In this document: one piece after another, positions 38,523 to 48,288 of the stretch | Numbering within the stretch: the first letter of the stretch is position 1 | Layout: the number at the start of each line of letters is the position of its first letter | NCBI GenBank assembly: GCA_017744735.1 | Contig: JAGIAR010000001.1 | Location: forward strand, 62,001 to 126,000 | Origin: Novosphingobium sp. | Lineage (GTDB): Bacteria > Pseudomonadota > Alphaproteobacteria > Sphingomonadales > Sphingomonadaceae | DNA: 64,000 nucleotides | Reading direction: 5' to 3' | Notes under the pieces: model-generated | Databases searched by the model: none | Told to the model about the DNA's origin: nothing | What the model saw: the letters and a program-made list of their open reading frames with translations, nothing else | Made by a program: the position numbers and the translations under genes

Positions 38523-40463
38523 TCAGCCGCCCGGATGGTAGAAATCGTAGACCGCCTGTGCGACCTGCCCGCTGACCCCCGGCGCGCGCTGGAGATCGTC
38601 GAGGCTGGCCGCGCGGACCTTTCCAGCGGTTCCGAAGTGCAGCAGCAAGGCGCGTTTTCTTGCCGGGCCGATACCCGGAATTTCGTCGAGCGGGCTCGCG
38701 GTGATCGCGCGGCTGCGCTTGGCCCGGTGTGCGCCGATCGCGAAGCGGTGCACCTCGTCGCGCAAATTCTGGAGATAGAACAGCAGCGGCGAATTGACCG
38801 GCAGCATCTTCTCGCGCCCGTCGGGGAAATGGAACACTTCGCGCCCCTCGCGCCCGTGGTGCGGGCCCTTGGCGATCGCGATCAGCGGCACGTCCTCGAT
38901 CCCCAGCTCCTCCAGCGTGTCCCTGACCGAGGACATCTGCCCCTTGCCCCCGTCGAGCAGCACCAGGTCGGGCCACTGCCCGCCATCGCGGTCCGGGTCT
39001 TCCTCGAGCACCCGCGCGAAGCGCCGCGCCATCACCTCGCGCATCATCGCGAAATCGTCGTCGGTCTGCGCGCTCTTGATGTTGAACTTGCGGTACTGGT
39101 TCTTGAGAAAGCCTTCCGGCCCCGCGACCACCATCGCGCCGACCGCCTTGGTCCCCTGGATATGGCTGTTGTCGTAAATCTCGATCCGCTCGGGCAGTTC
39201 GGGCAATTCGAGGAATTCGGCCAGTTCGCGCAGGATCTTGAGCTTGGTGCTGCTTTCCGCCAGCCGCCGGTCGAGCGCCTCGACCGCGTTGCGCGAGGCC
39301 TGGTCGATCAGCCGCCGGCGGTCGCCCCGCTGCGGCACCGAAATCTCGACCTTGTGCCCGGCGATCTCGCCCAGCGCCTCCGCCAGCAGATCGCCTTCGG
39401 ACAGCGCGCGGTCGACCAGCACCAGCCGCGGCGGCGGGACTTCCTCATAGAATTGCGCCAGCACGCCGCTGAGCACCGCCTCTTCCGCGAGGTCTTCGGT
39501 ATGCGCCGGGAAGAACGCGCGGTGGCCCCAGTTCTGTCCCCCGCGGATGAAGAAGGCCTGCACCGCCACGTGCCCGCCCTTGCTGGAGATCGCGAAAATA
39601 TCGGCATCGGCGATCCCGCTGGCATTGATCGCCTGGCTGCCCTGGATCGCGGTCGCCGCGCGCAGCCGGTCGCGCAGCAGGGCCGCGCGCTCGAAATCGA
39701 GCGCGGCGGAGGCCTGCTCCATCTGGGCGGCAATTTCCTGCTGCACCGCGGTCGACTTGCCGCCGAGGAAATCCTGCGCCTGCCGGACCAGCTCGGCGTA
39801 ACCCCCGGCGTCGATCCGGTCGACGCAGGGGGCCGAACAGCGCTTGATCTGGTAGAGCAGGCACGGCCGGTCGCGGCGCGAGAAAAAGCTGTCAGTGCAG
39901 GATCTTAGCAGGAACAGCTTCTGCAGCGCATTGATCGTCGTATTGACCGATCCGGCGCTGGCGAAGGGGCCGTAGTAATTCCCCTTGGCCTTGCGCGCGC
40001 CGCGATGCTTCATGATCCGCGGGAAATCGTGATCGGCGCGCAACAGGATGAAGGGGAAGCTTTTGTCGTCGCGCAGATTGATGTTGTAGGGCGGTCGGAA
40101 GCGCTTGATCAGCTGGGTTTCCAGCAGCAGCGCCTCGGCCTCGGAGTTCGTGGTGACGATCTCCATGCTGCGCGTCTGGCTGACCATCCGCCGCAGCCGG
40201 TTGGTGAGGTTGGCCACCTGGGTATAGTTCGCCACCCGGTTCTTGAGCGCGCGCGCCTTGCCCACATAAAGCACGTCGCCCCGGGCATCGAGCATCCGGT
40301 AGACGCCCGGCTTGGGCTTCAGCACCTTCACCGTCGCCCGGATCGCAGCCACGCCCGCATCGAGATCGGGCGTGCTGCCGCGCACGGTATAGGCCGCGCG
40401 CTCCTCGTTGAAGCGCTCGGGTCCCTTGGGGTGCGTGGGGGTTCCGGCGGGGGTGCGGGACAT
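38523..40463 (-). CDS. uvrC: Excinuclease ABC subunit C
   Basis: GVYRMLDARGDVLYVGKARALKNRVANYTQ GIY-YIG; IEIYDNSHIQGTKAVGAMVVAGPEGF; HhH C-terminus. Start taken as MSRTPAG; the ORF extends to 40490. Confidence 0.96.
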   Translation of the reverse strand: MSRTPAGTPTHPKGPERFNEERAAYTVRGSTPDLDAGVAAIRATVKVLKPKPGVYRMLDARGDVLYVGKARALKNRVANYTQVANLTNRLRRMVSQTRSMEIVTTNSEAEALLLETQLIKRFRPPYNINLRDDKSFPFILLRADHDFPRIMKHRGARKAKGNYYGPFASAGSVNTTINALQKLFLLRSCTDSFFSRRDRPCLLYQIKRCSAPCVDRIDAGGYAELVRQAQDFLGGKSTAVQQEIAAQMEQASAALDFERAALLRDRLRAATAIQGSQAINASGIADADIFAISSKGGHVAVQAFFIRGGQNWGHRAFFPAHTEDLAEEAVLSGVLAQFYEEVPPPRLVLVDRALSEGDLLAEALGEIAGHKVEISVPQRGDRRRLIDQASRNAVEALDRRLAESSTKLKILRELAEFLELPELPERIEIYDNSHIQGTKAVGAMVVAGPEGFLKNQYRKFNIKSAQTDDDFAMMREVMARRFARVLEEDPDRDGGQWPDLVLLDGGKGQMSSVRDTLEELGIEDVPLIAIAKGPHHGREGREVFHFPDGREKMLPVNSPLLFYLQNLRDEVHRFAIGAHRAKRSRAITASPLDEIPGIGPARKRALLLHFGTAGKVRAASLDDLQRAPGVSGQVAQAVYDFYHPGG

Positions 40464-40672
40464 GGCAATCAGATAGTGCATGCCGCACAAGGCGACACCC
40501 CTTGGCCGGGGGGGTGTGACACATGTGACAGGGTTATAGAGGGAAAAGATGCCGTTCCCTTGATGGCCGTTTCACGTGGGGCGAACCGGGGCGTCGAGGG
40601 GCTGGCGGAAAGCATGGCGCGCTTATGACAAGAGCACGCGGGGTAGGAAAACGAAAACGCGCACGGCCGGCC

Positions 40673-41713
40673 CTATTCGCGCCCGGGCAGTTCCACCGGC
40701 GTATCGAGCACCTCCTCCACATAAAGCCGCTTGACCAGCACGAAGGCCACGATCAGCAGCGGAGCAGCCAGGATCAGCCCGAGCGGCCCGAACAGCACGC
40801 CGCCTGCCACCACCCCGAAGACCGACACGGCCGGGGGCAGCGAGACGACCTTCTTGTGGACATAGGGCGTCACCAGGCTTCCTTCGACCTGCTGCACCAC
40901 GACCACCACCGCCAGCGCGAGGAACATGGTCCGCTCGTCGACCGTTGCCGCCATAGCAAGCACCGGCAGCGCCGACAGGATCGGCCCCAGATAGGGGATA
41001 GCCTCGAGGAAAGCGGCCATCAGGCCCAGCGCGGCCGCGGCGGGGACCCCGACCAGCCACAATCCCAATCCGGTGAGCAGGCCGATGAACGCCATGGTGA
41101 AGAACTGCCCCACCATCCATTGCCGCAGCGCGGCGCCCGCGGTGTCGAGCGCATCCCCCGCCAGATCGCGCCTTCCCTTGGGCACGAGCATGACCAGGCC
41201 GCGGCGATAGAGCCCCGGATCGCTCGCGATGAACACCGCGCCGAACAGCAGCAGGACGACATCGGTGATGCCGGTCGTTAGCACCCCCAGCGCCGAGGAG
41301 AGGCGCGGCAGGATGTCCTTGCCGGACAGCGAGATGTCCTGCAGCGCCTCGACCATACCCTGCCCGCCCGGCAACTGCGCGATCCGGGCAGCCAGGCTGT
41401 CCCACGCGGATCCGAGCGTGTCGGTGAGTTGCGAGACGTCGGCCGAGAAGCGGGATCCGAACAGCCATACGACGCCCGTCACCACCGCCACTATCGACAG
41501 CAAGGCGGCATAGAATGCCGGCCGGTCTCCCAAATGGGCCCGGGCGTCGATGGCGTCTGCAAGCGCACGGATCAGCGTCGCCGCTACCACGGCGCCAAAG
41601 GCAAGCAGGAGCAGGCCCAGCAATTTGAGCAAGGCGAGCAGGAGCAGCCCCAGCAACATCGCCAGGATCAAAAACCGGACCATAAGGCGATACGGATCGA
41701 ACGATGTCCGCAT
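40673..41713 (-). CDS. AI-2E family transporter
   Basis: Polytopic; FLEAIPYLGPILSALPVLAMA...VVVVQQVEGSLVTPYVHKKVVSLPPAVSVFGVVAGGVLFGPLGLILAAPLL. Confidence 0.9.
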   Translation of the reverse strand: MRTSFDPYRLMVRFLILAMLLGLLLLALLKLLGLLLLAFGAVVAATLIRALADAIDARAHLGDRPAFYAALLSIVAVVTGVVWLFGSRFSADVSQLTDTLGSAWDSLAARIAQLPGGQGMVEALQDISLSGKDILPRLSSALGVLTTGITDVVLLLFGAVFIASDPGLYRRGLVMLVPKGRRDLAGDALDTAGAALRQWMVGQFFTMAFIGLLTGLGLWLVGVPAAAALGLMAAFLEAIPYLGPILSALPVLAMAATVDERTMFLALAVVVVVQQVEGSLVTPYVHKKVVSLPPAVSVFGVVAGGVLFGPLGLILAAPLLIVAFVLVKRLYVEEVLDTPVELPGRE

Positions 41714-41727
41714 GCCTGGAGAATGGC

Positions 41728-41748
41728 CGGAACCCGGTGCGGGTTCCG
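41728..41748 (-). terminator. 9-bp perfect hairpin after TonB receptor stop
   Basis: CGGAACCCG GTG CGGGTTCCG; no U-tract. Confidence 0.5.
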
Positions 41749-41752
41749 CCGC

Positions 41753-44700
41753 TCAGAACATCTTGCGGAACTGCACCTTGATCACCCGGCCGTTGGGGTC
41801 GATCAGCCCGGCCTGGTAGCGCAGTGGCACGTCCCCGTTCTCGTCGGTGACCTTGCGGATGCTGTCGAAGACGTTGTCTACCCCCACGCTGACCCGGGTG
41901 CCCTTGAAGAACGGCACCTTCTCGACCAGCTTCGCCTGCTGGCCGAGATCGGCGAACAGCTGCAGGTCGAAGGTGGTCAGCGGGTGGAAGTGGAGATCGG
42001 TGGTGGTCCCGTTGAGGTCGCTTGCCCCCGAATAAGTCCCCGAATAGCGCAGGCCGATACCGTGGTAGAACAGCCCGCCCTGGAGCTGCGCCGAATTGCG
42101 CACCACCGCGCCGCCGCTGAGCTGGTCGCCGTCGAGCTGGTCGAGCACCGGCAGGCCCTCGGCGATCAGCACCTGGTTCTCGAGTTCGAGCGTATAGGTC
42201 AGGTTGAGGAACCAGCGGCCGCGGCCGTCGGCGCCCGGCCCGCGGAAGCCGCCGCGCCCGCCGCCACGCGGAGGCGGGCCGCCCGGCCCGGCCCCCGGAG
42301 GAGGCCCGCCGGCACCCATCGGCGGCGGACCGCCCGCATCGCCGCCCTGGCCCCGGCCGCCCTCGCCCGACCCGTTCGGGCTCGGCGCGACGGTGGGCAT
42401 CGAGCAGATGCGATCCTTGAATTCCTTGAAGCGGGCCGGATCGACCTTGCCGTCCGGGCCCTTGAGCCGGTCCTGGAACCGTTCGGGCAGCGCCGAGAGA
42501 TCGGGCGGCGTGTCGCCGGGTGCACAAAGCTTCTGGCGGAATTCCTGGAACTGCTGCGGATTGAACGCACCCGCGCCGCCACTGCACACGCGCTGCTTGA
42601 ATTCGGCGAACTTCGCCGGATCGAGCTTGCCGTCTGCGCCTTTCATGCGTTCCTGCATCGGTTCGGGCAGGGTCGAGATATCCGGGGTCTCGGCACCGTC
42701 GGCACACAGCTTCTGGCGCATTTCCTGGAACCGCTGCGGATCGAAGGCGCCGCCCGGGGGCGCGAAGCCACCGCCCGTACCGCCTGGGGCTGCGGGGGCG
42801 ACCGGCGAGGCAGACCCGACCGGGCCCTGTGCTCCTGCGCCCGGCGTGCTGACCGGTGCGGCAGGGCGCGCCGGGGCACCGCCATTGGCGCCCTGCCCAC
42901 TCATCGCGCTGCGGACCGCGCCGAACAGGCCGAAGCCGCCGCCGGCCGTGGCGCTCTTCTTGCCGAACGGGCCGGTGAGGTTGAGCCCGAAACGCAGCCG
43001 CGCGGAGTTCTCGGAGGCGAAGGTCACCGGCCGCTCGTCGATCTGGGTCAGCACGCCGTCGACGCGGGTCACGCGGTCGGGGAAGGCCGCCTCGATGTCG
43101 GCGGTCAGGTCGGGGAACGCGGCGCTGACATTGCTCGAATGGTTGTGAAAATAGTCGACCGAGATGTTCGAGCCGTCGAGGAACGGCAGCTGGTATTGCG
43201 CGCCCAGGGTGTAATCGCGCTGCTTCTGCTTCTCGAGATCGGGATTACCGCCGCCGAGCACGCTCACCAGCACGGTCTGGCCGGTGGTGAGATCGTAGAC
43301 CGGCACGTTGAGGGTAAGCGTCTGCGGGCTGTTGAGCTGGGCCAGCGTCGGCGCGGCATCGCTCGCGAAATAGGTCGCCTTGAAGCTCAGCGTATCCAGC
43401 GGACGCCACGAGAGGCCGGCGGTCCAGTTGGTCAGCGTGCCGAAGTCCGAGAGCTGGTCGATCCCGGCATTGAGGTTGAGGTTGAGGTCGCCGATGAAGC
43501 CGAGCGAACCGCCGCGCTCGGCGAGCGGAATGCCGACATTGACGCCCGCGGTGAGATCGCCGCGGGTGAGGGTGGTCTTGCCCGTCGTGCTGCGGGTATC
43601 CTCGGTCTGCACCCGGTTCCAGCTGTAGCCGCTGTGGAGCGTCATCGAGACCTCGCCCGCCGGCAGCGAGAAGGGCGAACCCATCGCGGTGACCTTCGAG
43701 GTCGCGGAATCGGTGACGGTCTTTGCCGTATCGTAGCCCGGATCGGCGACCGCCGGCAGCGGATCGTCGAGCTGCAGCGTGCCGGCATCGACCGCGTCCT
43801 GGAGCGCCTGCGTATCGGCGTAGCGGTCGATCCTGCTGACGCTGTTGGCGTGGCTGGCATCGACCGTGGCATTGACTTGCCAGCTCCCGAGCGGGGCGTT
43901 GAGCGTGCTCCCGAACGACACCGTGTCGGTGTGGGTGACGCGCTGCAGCGGGTCGTCGGAACCGAAGGTGCGGTATTGGGTGACGGTATCGTCGTCCGGG
44001 TCGACCAGCGTCACGCTGTTGAGGCCCGACAGAGCGGTCGTATGATCGCGTTCGTACTGGCCGTTGACCGAGAGCGCGCTGCCGTTGTCGGCCAGCTTGG
44101 TGGTCCAGTTGCCGGTCAGCTGCAGATCCGAATTCTTCGACACCAGGCTGCGGTAATCGGCCGGGTCGGGATCGCCGGCGAGCGGATCGGGCGTCGACTG
44201 GACGACGCCGCGCTCGGCCTCGGTCAGCAGGCTGGTGCCGCTCCATTCGGCGTGAATGTTCATCCGGCTGGGCCCGGAAATCCGCAGCATCGTGCCTTCG
44301 AGCTGCTCGGTCGAGGTCCCGCCGGCCCAGGGCTGGCTGTATTCGGCCTCGGCCACCCGGCTGGCGAAATTGTCCTTCAGAATGATGTTGATCAGCCGCT
44401 GATCGGCCGAGAAGCCGTATTTGAGCGCCACTTCCTCGGGCAGGATCTCGACCTTCTTGATCGATTCCGGCGGGAAGTTGGCCATCTCGCGGAAGCTCGA
44501 CACGCGCACACCGTTGATCAGCAGCGCCGGCGGGCCCGAACCGCGGCCGCGGCCGGAGCTCGTCTGCGGGGCGAGCGCGGCGATCAGGTCGGTGATCGAG
44601 CCCGCGCCATAGGCCGCGATGTCCTCTTCGCTCAACTCCTGCACCGGCGGGATCGCGGTATCGACCTGGCCGCGGACGTTCTGGGCGGTGACGATGATCT

Positions 44701-44848
44701 CGTTGGCGATGTCGCCGCCGTCCTCGTCGCCCGGGGTCGTGTCGCCGGCGGCGGCAGGCGCCTTCGCCTCCTGCGCGGCGGCCGGCATCGCGGCGAGCAC
44801 GGCAAGGCTCGAAATGGCGGACAACAGGGTTACGCGAGCACGGGCCAT
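41753..44848 (-). CDS. TonB-dependent receptor with large Cys-containing, Gly/Pro-rich repeat insertion
   Basis: MARARVTLLSAISSLAVLAAMPAAAQE; plug ESIKKVEILPEEVALKYGFSADQRLINIILKDNF; terminal VIKVQFRKMF. Confidence 0.9.
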   Translation of the reverse strand: MARARVTLLSAISSLAVLAAMPAAAQEAKAPAAAGDTTPGDEDGGDIANEIIVTAQNVRGQVDTAIPPVQELSEEDIAAYGAGSITDLIAALAPQTSSGRGRGSGPPALLINGVRVSSFREMANFPPESIKKVEILPEEVALKYGFSADQRLINIILKDNFASRVAEAEYSQPWAGGTSTEQLEGTMLRISGPSRMNIHAEWSGTSLLTEAERGVVQSTPDPLAGDPDPADYRSLVSKNSDLQLTGNWTTKLADNGSALSVNGQYERDHTTALSGLNSVTLVDPDDDTVTQYRTFGSDDPLQRVTHTDTVSFGSTLNAPLGSWQVNATVDASHANSVSRIDRYADTQALQDAVDAGTLQLDDPLPAVADPGYDTAKTVTDSATSKVTAMGSPFSLPAGEVSMTLHSGYSWNRVQTEDTRSTTGKTTLTRGDLTAGVNVGIPLAERGGSLGFIGDLNLNLNAGIDQLSDFGTLTNWTAGLSWRPLDTLSFKATYFASDAAPTLAQLNSPQTLTLNVPVYDLTTGQTVLVSVLGGGNPDLEKQKQRDYTLGAQYQLPFLDGSNISVDYFHNHSSNVSAAFPDLTADIEAAFPDRVTRVDGVLTQIDERPVTFASENSARLRFGLNLTGPFGKKSATAGGGFGLFGAVRSAMSGQGANGGAPARPAAPVSTPGAGAQGPVGSASPVAPAAPGGTGGGFAPPGGAFDPQRFQEMRQKLCADGAETPDISTLPEPMQERMKGADGKLDPAKFAEFKQRVCSGGAGAFNPQQFQEFRQKLCAPGDTPPDLSALPERFQDRLKGPDGKVDPARFKEFKDRICSMPTVAPSPNGSGEGGRGQGGDAGGPPPMGAGGPPPGAGPGGPPPRGGGRGGFRGPGADGRGRWFLNLTYTLELENQVLIAEGLPVLDQLDGDQLSGGAVVRNSAQLQGGLFYHGIGLRYSGTYSGASDLNGTTTDLHFHPLTTFDLQLFADLGQQAKLVEKVPFFKGTRVSVGVDNVFDSIRKVTDENGDVPLRYQAGLIDPNGRVIKVQFRKMF
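42386..42745 (-). repeat. Two tandem 60-aa repeats inside the TonB receptor
   Basis: FDPQRFQEMRQKLCADGAETPDISTLPEPMQERMKGADGKLDPAKFAEFKQRVCSGGAGA followed by FNPQQFQEFRQKLCAPGDTPPDLSALPERFQDRLKGPDGKVDPARFKEFKDRICSMPTVA. Confidence 0.9.
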
Positions 44849-45048
44849 CGGGGTCTTTTCTTGCACTGGAACTGGATGCAGCCGGATATGGGGGCAGCGG
44901 AGCGCCCTCAAGCCGCATATCGTAACAAATCGTCGCAGTTATCTGAACGCGGTCTGAGCCGCCGGATCGTCGGCGGGCTTCCCTTTTTCCCGTTCGACCG
45001 CTATGGCGCGCGCCGGAACGACAACTGCTCCCGGAAATTGACTGGTTT

Positions 45049-45294
45049 ATGGCTAAAGAAGAACTCCTCGAAATGCGCGGCAAGGTGGTGGAACTGCTGC
45101 CCAACGCGATGTTCCGGGTCGAGCTCGAGAATGGCCATGAAGTCCTCGGTCACACCGCCGGCAAGATGCGCAAGAACCGCATCCGCGTGCTGGTCGGCGA
45201 CGAAGTGCTGTGCGAACTCACACCCTACGACCTGACCAAGGCCCGCATCACCTACCGCTTCATGCCCGGCCGCGGCGGACCCGGCCCGCAATAA
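45049..45294 (+). CDS. infA: Translation initiation factor IF-1
   Basis: [71 protein letters not shown]. Confidence 0.97.
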   Translation: MAKEELLEMRGKVVELLPNAMFRVELENGHEVLGHTAGKMRKNRIRVLVGDEVLCELTPYDLTKARITYRFMPGRGGPGPQ

Positions 45295-45297
45295 GCC

Positions 45298-45873
45298 TTG
45301 GGCGCCCCCGCCCTCATCCTCGCATCCGCCAGCCCGCGCAGGCGCGACCTGATCGCGCGGCTGGGCGTGGAGCCGTTCGCGATCCGCGCCGCCGATATCG
45401 ACGAGACTCCACTGCCCGGCGAGCTCCCCCGCGCCTATGCCGAGCGCATGGCGCGCGAGAAGGCCGAAGCGGCGCGTGACGACCACGCCTTCGTCCTAGC
45501 GGGCGACACGGTGGTCGCGCTCGGCCGCCGGATCCTGCCCAAGGCCGAGGACGAGGCGACCGCGCGGCGCTGCCTCGCGCTGCTTTCCGGCCGCCGCCAC
45601 CGGGTGCTTTCGGCGGTGGCCCTGCGCGCGCCCGACGGAACGCTGCGCGAGCGCCTCAGCGAAACGATCGTCCGCTTCAAGCGGCTCAGCGAGGCCGAGA
45701 TCGCCGCCTATTGCGCCGGCGGCGAATGGCACGGCAAGGCCGGCGGCTATGCGATCCAGGGCGCGGCCGAAGGGCTGATCGCATGGATTTCGGGCAGCCA
45801 TTCGGGGGTGATGGGACTGCCGCTGTTCGAAACCCGCGCGCTGCTCAAGGCGGCAGGGTTTCCGCTTGGCTGA
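45298..45873 (+). CDS. maf: Maf-like nucleotide pyrophosphatase
   Basis: TTG start; [22 protein letters not shown]...[13 protein letters not shown]...[11 protein letters not shown]...[30 protein letters not shown]. Confidence 0.95.
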   Translation: MGAPALILASASPRRRDLIARLGVEPFAIRAADIDETPLPGELPRAYAERMAREKAEAARDDHAFVLAGDTVVALGRRILPKAEDEATARRCLALLSGRRHRVLSAVALRAPDGTLRERLSETIVRFKRLSEAEIAAYCAGGEWHGKAGGYAIQGAAEGLIAWISGSHSGVMGLPLFETRALLKAAGFPLG

Positions 45874-46819
45874 GTGGCTGGTCGAACAGGGGATCGGCGA
45901 GGAGCGCGCGATCCTGCGCGAAGGCGACGAGATCCTCGCGGCCCGGCTGTACTGGCCGGGTGCGCTGACCGCGGGCCAGGTCGAGGAGGCGAAGCTGGTG
46001 TTCCGCACGGCGGGTAGCAGGCGCGGCACCGCGCGCTTTGCCAGCGGCGAGGAAGCGCTGGTCTCGGGCCTTTCGCGCGATGCCGGCGAAGGCGCAACCC
46101 TGCGGCTGAAGGTGACCCGCGCGGCGATTGCCGAGGCCGGCCGGACCAAGCTTGCACAGGCCCGGCCGAGCGACGAAGCCCCCCGCTCCGCCCCATCGCT
46201 CGCCGAAGCGCTCGGTGCCCGGATCGTCCCCCGCTTCGAAGGCTGGGACGAGTTGATCGCCGACGCCTTCGCCCGGAAAATCGAGTTCGACGGCGGCGCA
46301 TTGTGGCTCAGCGCAACCCCGGCGATGACCCTGCTGGACATCGACGGCCCGCTGGCTCCGCCGCAGCTCGCGCTGGCTGCGATCCCGGCGATCGCGGCGG
46401 CGGTGAAACGGCTCGACATCGGTGGGTCGGTCGGGATCGACTTTCCGACGCTGTCCGACAAGGCTCACCGCCGGGCCGTCGACCGGGCCTTGGCCGAAGC
46501 GCTGGACGATTGGCCGCACGAGCGCACCGCGATCAACGGCTTCGGCTTCGTGCAGCTGGTCGCACGGCTGGAGGGGCCCTCGATCCTCCAGCGGATCGCC
46601 GCCGACCGCGCGGGCGCCGCCGCGCGGCTGCTGCTGCGCCGGGCCGAGGCGGTCGCCGGACCGGGCGCCTTGCTGCTCAGCTGCCATCCGGCCGTCGGCG
46701 CGAAACTGGGGGAGGAATGGCGCGCCGAGCTTGCCCGCCGCACGGGGCGCACCATATCGGTCGAGACCAATCCCGCCCTCCCGCTCGAAGGCGGCCATGC
46801 ACAGACGATATCCCGATGA
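45866..46819 (+). CDS. Ribonuclease E/G family protein (short)
   Basis: TTG start overlapping maf; [52 protein letters not shown]...[28 protein letters not shown]...[12 protein letters not shown]. Confidence 0.85.
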   Translation: MAEWLVEQGIGEERAILREGDEILAARLYWPGALTAGQVEEAKLVFRTAGSRRGTARFASGEEALVSGLSRDAGEGATLRLKVTRAAIAEAGRTKLAQARPSDEAPRSAPSLAEALGARIVPRFEGWDELIADAFARKIEFDGGALWLSATPAMTLLDIDGPLAPPQLALAAIPAIAAAVKRLDIGGSVGIDFPTLSDKAHRRAVDRALAEALDDWPHERTAINGFGFVQLVARLEGPSILQRIAADRAGAAARLLLRRAEAVAGPGALLLSCHPAVGAKLGEEWRAELARRTGRTISVETNPALPLEGGHAQTISR

Positions 46820-46998
46820 TCGAACCCAAACGCGAAAAGCCCTGCCCGATCTGTCGCAAGCCGCGCGCCGCGGAATTCGCGCCGTTCTGCTCGAGCCGCT
46901 GCCGCGACCGCGACCTGGGCCAGTGGCTCAGCGACGGATACGCGATCCCGGGCCCGCCCACCGAACCCGAAGACATCGTTCGTGACGACGACGACTGA
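46816..46998 (+). CDS. yacG: DNA gyrase inhibitor YacG
   Basis: EKPCPICRKPRAAEFAPFCSSRCRDRDLGQWLSDGYAIPG; ATGA coupling. Confidence 0.93.
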   Translation: MIEPKREKPCPICRKPRAAEFAPFCSSRCRDRDLGQWLSDGYAIPGPPTEPEDIVRDDDD

Positions 46999-47082
46999 TT
47001 CCCGCTTGCCATAGCGCGCGGGCTTCGCCATAGGCCCGCACTCCAACCGCTCGCCGGCCCCAAAGGCCGCCGCCGCAGCGAA

Positions 47083-47158
47083 GCCCGGGTAGCTCAGTTG
47101 GTAGAGCACATGACTGAAAATCATGGTGTCGGTGGTTCGATTCCGCCCCCGGGCACCA
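47083..47158 (+). tRNA. tRNA-Phe (GAA)
   Basis: gcccgggtagctcagttggtagagcacatgactGAAaatcatggtgtcggtggttcgattccgcccccgggcacca; closed cloverleaf, encoded CCA. Confidence 0.97.
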
Positions 47159-47388
47159 CTGCCGCCGGGCCCGGAATCAGCACATCGCCTTACGGGCCCG
47201 ATTGCCGTATTTAACCGGCGGCCGCCGAGTCCGGCCCGCATCGCTTTTCATGCCCCTTGTGCAGTGTCACTCCGGCGAGGGGCAAAATACGGGTTCACGG
47301 CAGGCATGCATTCCCACTCTCACCATCCCACGGGCGAAACCCAGGCACTGCCGCCGCTCGCGCGCGGGACGACCGAAATCTGCCGGGC

Positions 47389-48288
47389 ATGAACCGCCGC
47401 ACGCTCCGCTCTGCCGTGCTCGCGGGCGCGGTGCTCGTCTGCCTTCCGCTCGCCTGCCTCGGCGCCGCGCGGGCCGGTCGTGCACCCGAACCGGACAGCG
47501 GCGCGCACAAGCCGCAACGGATCATGTCGACCAATTTGTGCTCCGACATGCTGCTGCTGATGCTGGTGCCGAGAGAGCGGATCGCCTCGATCACCTATCT
47601 TGCCCACGATCCCGTGGAAGCCTTGCTCCCGGGCGCGGACCGCGGCGTCGCGATCAATCACGGCTCCGCGGAAGAAGTGGTGCGCGACCGGCCCGACCTG
47701 ATCCTTGCAAGCCCGTGGAGCGGCGCGACGATGCGCAAGCTCGCCGCGCAGGTCGGCGCGCCGGTCGCCGAGATCGATTCCGCCGACAGTTTTGCCGACA
47801 TCCGCCGGATCGTCCGCCAGACCGGCCGGCTGGTCGGCGAGCCCGCGCGCGCCGAGGCCCTGATCGCGGGAATGGACCGCACGCTGGCGCGGCTCGACGC
47901 GAACAGGCCGGCGCGGGCGATCGACGTCGCAGTATGGGATGGCTCCGGCTCGGTCCCCGGCCGAGGAACGCTGACCGATGCGATCATCCGCGCCGCCGGG
48001 GCGCGCAACATCGCCGCGAAATTTCCCGACAGCCGCCATTCGAGCTACAGCCTGGAGGAACTGCTGGTCGCCCGGCCCGGCGCGCTGATGCGCGGAACCG
48101 ACGGCTACGAAGCCCCCTCGCTGCGCGATTCGGCCGCAGAGCACCCGCTGATCCGCGCGGCCTACCGGGACCGGCGGGTGACCTATCCCGATTCGCTGTA
48201 TTCTTGCGGCCTCCCGCAATCCGCCGATGCCGCCGCCCGACTGCGCGCGGCGCTGATGAAGACCGCTGCCGGGAAAGTGCCATGGTGA
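47389..48288 (+). CDS. ABC transporter substrate-binding protein (B12/siderophore, BtuF-like)
   Basis: PQRIMSTNLCSDMLLLMLVPRERIASITYLAHDP..., TroA/BtuF-type fold, signal peptide; next to FecCD permease and ATPase. Confidence 0.85.
   Translation: MNRRTLRSAVLAGAVLVCLPLACLGAARAGRAPEPDSGAHKPQRIMSTNLCSDMLLLMLVPRERIASITYLAHDPVEALLPGADRGVAINHGSAEEVVRDRPDLILASPWSGATMRKLAAQVGAPVAEIDSADSFADIRRIVRQTGRLVGEPARAEALIAGMDRTLARLDANRPARAIDVAVWDGSGSVPGRGTLTDAIIRAAGARNIAAKFPDSRHSSYSLEELLVARPGALMRGTDGYEAPSLRDSAAEHPLIRAAYRDRRVTYPDSLYSCGLPQSADAAARLRAALMKTAAGKVPW

Noticed and set aside
38442-39908. 488-aa plus-strand ORF opposite uvrC
   Set aside because: Shadow ORF; uvrC on the minus strand is unambiguous.
41429-45235. 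1268-aa plus-strand ORF opposite the TonB receptor
   Set aside because: Antisense to a well-supported TBDR; composition is Arg/Ala/Gly/His-rich with no domain pattern; a shadow reading frame.
45049-45294. IF-1 with extended C-terminus [10 protein letters not shown]
   Set aside because: I believe this tail is usual in sphingomonad IF-1 proteins, so it is not a fusion or readthrough.
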